Below are positions 33,423 through 34,745 of a stretch of DNA of 34,745 nt, piece after piece. The stretch lies in IMG/VR virus record IMGVR_UViG_3300044302_001176, positions 1 through 34,745 of that record. One strand, written 5' to 3'. The stretch's first letter is position 1; each line of letters starts with the position of its first letter. The translations under genes were made by a program, and so were the position numbers. A model generated the notes under the pieces. The model was not told where the DNA came from, made no database searches, and was given only the letters and a program-made list of their open reading frames with translations. This DNA is from a virus.

Positions 33423-33790
33423 TCTATACTTATTTTCTTTGCTGATGTCTTTTCTTTCTTTTCTATAACCAAGTCAAGTATACCATTTACCATAGTAGCC
33501 TTTGTTGAATCTGGGTCTAACTCACCTTTGAAAGTCTCTTCCCATTTGAAGTTCTTTCTGTCTGAGTTTGCTACGATAGTTACAGTTCGGTTACTTACTT
33601 CAACATCAACCTGTTCTTTATCCAAACCTGCTAGTTCTGCTGTGATGGTGATAGTTCCATTCTCTTCATTAACTGAGACATCATTTCTCCTAAGAGTAGA
33701 TATCGCATGACGACCTGAGGGAACTTGCTCTATCTGAGAGAGTAAGTCCATCCACATATCTAACATACGGTCTGCATCTCTTCCATACAT
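33419..33790 (-). CDS. hsp20: Small heat-shock protein Hsp20 (alpha-crystallin)
   Basis: Residues ~35-120 form the alpha-crystallin domain: ISTLRRNDVSVNEENGTITI, ITAELAGLDKEQVDVEVSN, TVTIVANSDRKNF, GELDPDSTKATMVNGILDLV, ending KKISIE. The A-x-x-x-NG-x-L motif is present (ATMVNGILDLVI). The C-terminal IxI anchor is ISI. It prevents protein aggregation without ATP. Marine T4-like phages also carry Hsp20, thought to help during late assembly. It sits between a small unknown gene and the SSB and is 123 residues, a normal length. Confidence 0.93.
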   Translation of the reverse strand: MYGRDADRMLDMWMDLLSQIEQVPSGRHAISTLRRNDVSVNEENGTITITAELAGLDKEQVDVEVSNRTVTIVANSDRKNFKWEETFKGELDPDSTKATMVNGILDLVIEKKEKTSAKKISIE

Positions 33791-33792
33791 AT

Positions 33793-33999
33793 TTAGTCCT
33801 CCATAGCTGGTGTGGATGTTCCATCAGTTCTCTTCATTAATCTGAAGTATGGTTTGTTGGAACCTTCTTTCCAATATGTGTTTCTAAACATAACGTATTC
33901 GTCTCCTCCCTCAGATTTACCTGAGTAGTATACGTTTCCGTTCTTATCTGTGTTCCGGAACAATCCGGCTTGTAGTTCTAAACTAGTTTTTTCTGCCAT
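33793..33999 (-). CDS. Small phage protein, GLFRNxDKxGNxYYSG type (68 aa)
   Basis: The sequence ELQAGLFRNTDKNGNVYYSG, EYVMFRNTYWKEGSNKPYF and RLMKRTDG has the look of the short beta proteins in phages related to DUF736 (GSLF..N.K....YxG...). Probably a single small beta sheet. A strong SD (GGAGG, 7 bases before the ATG) indicates good expression. Function unknown. Confidence 0.68.
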   Translation of the reverse strand: MAEKTSLELQAGLFRNTDKNGNVYYSGKSEGGDEYVMFRNTYWKEGSNKPYFRLMKRTDGTSTPAMED

Positions 34000-34016
34000 A
34001 TTTCTTTCCTCCTTTT

Positions 34017-34268
34017 TTATCCATGCATATTACCGTGCACAGTAGCGGTTTTGATATCAATCTCTAATAGTTTTTCACCATATGCTGAGATTAATTTATC
34101 TAATGTTTCACTAAAGAATTTTTCTACATCAACCTCTGATGTAGGATTTATCTCTAATTGAAATGTCCCGATGCGTAAAAGATGTGTCATCTTATTTGCA
34201 TCCATTTTAGCCATCATTAACTGACCTGCCATCTCACCCATATCGGGTTCAGAAGATGAATCTGTCAT
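34017..34268 (-). CDS. Small protein, unknown (83 aa)
   Basis: Met-rich helical start (MGEMAGQLMMAKMDANKM), then strand-like LLRIGTFQLEINPTSEV and helix EKFFSETLDKLISAYGEKLLE, with closing strand IDIKTATVHG. It overlaps the coiled-coil gene upstream by 20 bases. No family recognised. Short and well framed; likely an accessory early protein. Confidence 0.65.
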   Translation of the reverse strand: MTDSSSEPDMGEMAGQLMMAKMDANKMTHLLRIGTFQLEINPTSEVDVEKFFSETLDKLISAYGEKLLEIDIKTATVHGNMHG

Positions 34269-34515
34269 CGATGACCTCCAACTTAATTAATATTTTTCTT
34301 AGGTTCTTTATCATTCCTTGTGTCTCTCCTATTTTGTTTTCCAAATCATCAAAACGTTCTGACATCTTATCTATTCGGGCTAAGATATCCTCCACGTTCT
34401 GAACAAATGGAAACCAATTACTTTCTTCACTATACCTTGCGTTTCTTGTGCGAATTTCTTCCGCCCATCTTGTGTGGTGGTTTCTTTCCGCCTTTTTGTC
34501 TTCTTCTATTGTCAT
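34249..34515 (-). CDS. Coiled-coil small protein (88 aa)
   Basis: Charged N-terminus (TIEEDKKAERNHHTRWAEEI) and a heptad-rich second half (VEDILARIDKMSERFDDLE, NKIGETQGMIKNLRKILIK). AAAAGGAATC upstream gives an SD 7-8 bases from the ATG. It overlaps the 3' end of the gene before it by 86 bases in another frame, an unusually long overlap for this genome. Function unknown. Confidence 0.62.
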   Translation of the reverse strand: MTIEEDKKAERNHHTRWAEEIRTRNARYSEESNWFPFVQNVEDILARIDKMSERFDDLENKIGETQGMIKNLRKILIKLEVIDDRFIF

Positions 34516-34745
34516 TATTTTGATTCCTTTTTAGTTGTTTCATGAGTATTTTGTTCTTACGTGGGTTCACATGATAACCCTGTCCTGTCCAACCGTCGAC
34601 GTAATATCGAATGTATCCCATCCAATAGTCACGACAGTTTTCCTCAGTTGGTTCTAATCCTCTAAGTTGACACTTAGACATCAGACGTTGAACCATCTTG
34701 TTTGTTTTTCCCTTAGCCCATATACGGTCAAAGGCTTCCCATCTT
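34430..34745 (-). CDS. Basic-tailed phage protein, 5' partial
   Basis: The frame stays open to the window end (before Met at 34696 it reads RWEAFDRIWAKGKTNK), so the start is outside. Residues resemble a small phage protein with a helix-turn-helix-like shape (EAFDRIWAKGKTNKMVQRL, GLEPTEENCRDYWMGYIRYY) followed by a very Lys/Arg/Asn-rich tail (HKKRKV end). DNA binding is plausible from charge and shape, not shown. Confidence 0.6.
   Translation of the reverse strand, partial: RWEAFDRIWAKGKTNKMVQRLMSKCQLRGLEPTEENCRDYWMGYIRYYVDGWTGQGYHVNPRKNKILMKQLKRNQNNDNRRRQKGGKKPPHKMGGRNSHKKRKV

Noticed and set aside
1-34745. Bacterial phage origin of the whole window
   Set aside because: aIF1A, a PriS-PriL type primase and TATA/BRE-like promoters point to an archaeal host, although several small proteins resemble those of bacterial phages.
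1-34745. tRNA genes, integrase and attachment sites
   Set aside because: A read-through for T-loop-like GTTCRA patterns and integrase motifs gave nothing with a matching cloverleaf or catalytic set; a covariance-model scan was not possible.

Overview
The window is a contiguous piece of the AT-rich genome of a tailed double-stranded DNA virus (Caudoviricetes, most likely a siphovirus because two tail-tube proteins and a tape measure are present and no sheath is seen). The host is most likely an archaeon. The window encodes an archaeal translation initiation factor aIF1A, an archaeo-eukaryotic primase joined to a PriL-like C-terminal part, and a family B DNA polymerase, and candidate promoters look like archaeal BRE/TATA elements (AAAGCTTTAWATA). 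Small basic proteins and an FCCH-like tail repeat resembling those of marine bacteriophages suggest an aquatic, probably marine, setting. Marine Thaumarchaeota or Marine Group II are plausible hosts, but the sequence does not decide between them.

Plus strand, 1-20359: late structural genes. It opens with the 3' part of a LamG/beta-rich surface or fibre protein, a small membrane protein and tiny very basic proteins. The head-to-tail joining set follows (adaptor, head closure with an inserted jelly-roll module, tail terminator), then an unknown large virion protein, two paralogous tail-tube proteins behind their own promoter, two tail-assembly chaperones joined by a likely -1 ribosomal frameshift, a tape measure of 869 aa, two very large tail/fibre proteins (FCCH-like, LamG and PKD-like modules) and a hub-like protein. 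Capsid, portal and terminase genes are not in the window and probably lie upstream.

Minus strand, 34745-20356: early/middle genes, read towards the late block. In transcription order: small unknown genes, Hsp20, a gp32-like single-strand DNA-binding protein, a 30-residue membrane peptide, an AAA+ helicase-like ATPase, aIF1A, a MazG-like pyrophosphohydrolase, PolB and an HNH nuclease. After an internal promoter come a possible Sm/LSm-like protein, a GT4 glycosyltransferase, a HAD-like protein lacking its nucleophile, an unknown protein, the primase, a coiled-coil protein, a set of Lys-rich mini-proteins, a B12-dependent ribonucleotide reductase and two small, possibly virion, proteins. The two strands converge at 20356-20359, where the two stop codons overlap within one arm of an inverted repeat.

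Together the minus-strand genes can supply deoxynucleotides (class II RNR, MazG), prime and copy DNA (primase, helicase-like ATPase, SSB, PolB), and act on host translation or proteostasis (aIF1A, Hsp20, possibly an Sm-like protein). The plus-strand genes build a virion rich in predicted carbohydrate-binding folds. No integrase, CRISPR array, insertion sequence, tRNA or rRNA was seen. Genes are packed with TAATG/ATGA overlaps and clear Shine-Dalgarno sequences; there is no gene-free stretch over 300 bases. The largest gaps (6244-6339 and about 22981-23126) carry promoter-like and hairpin elements.
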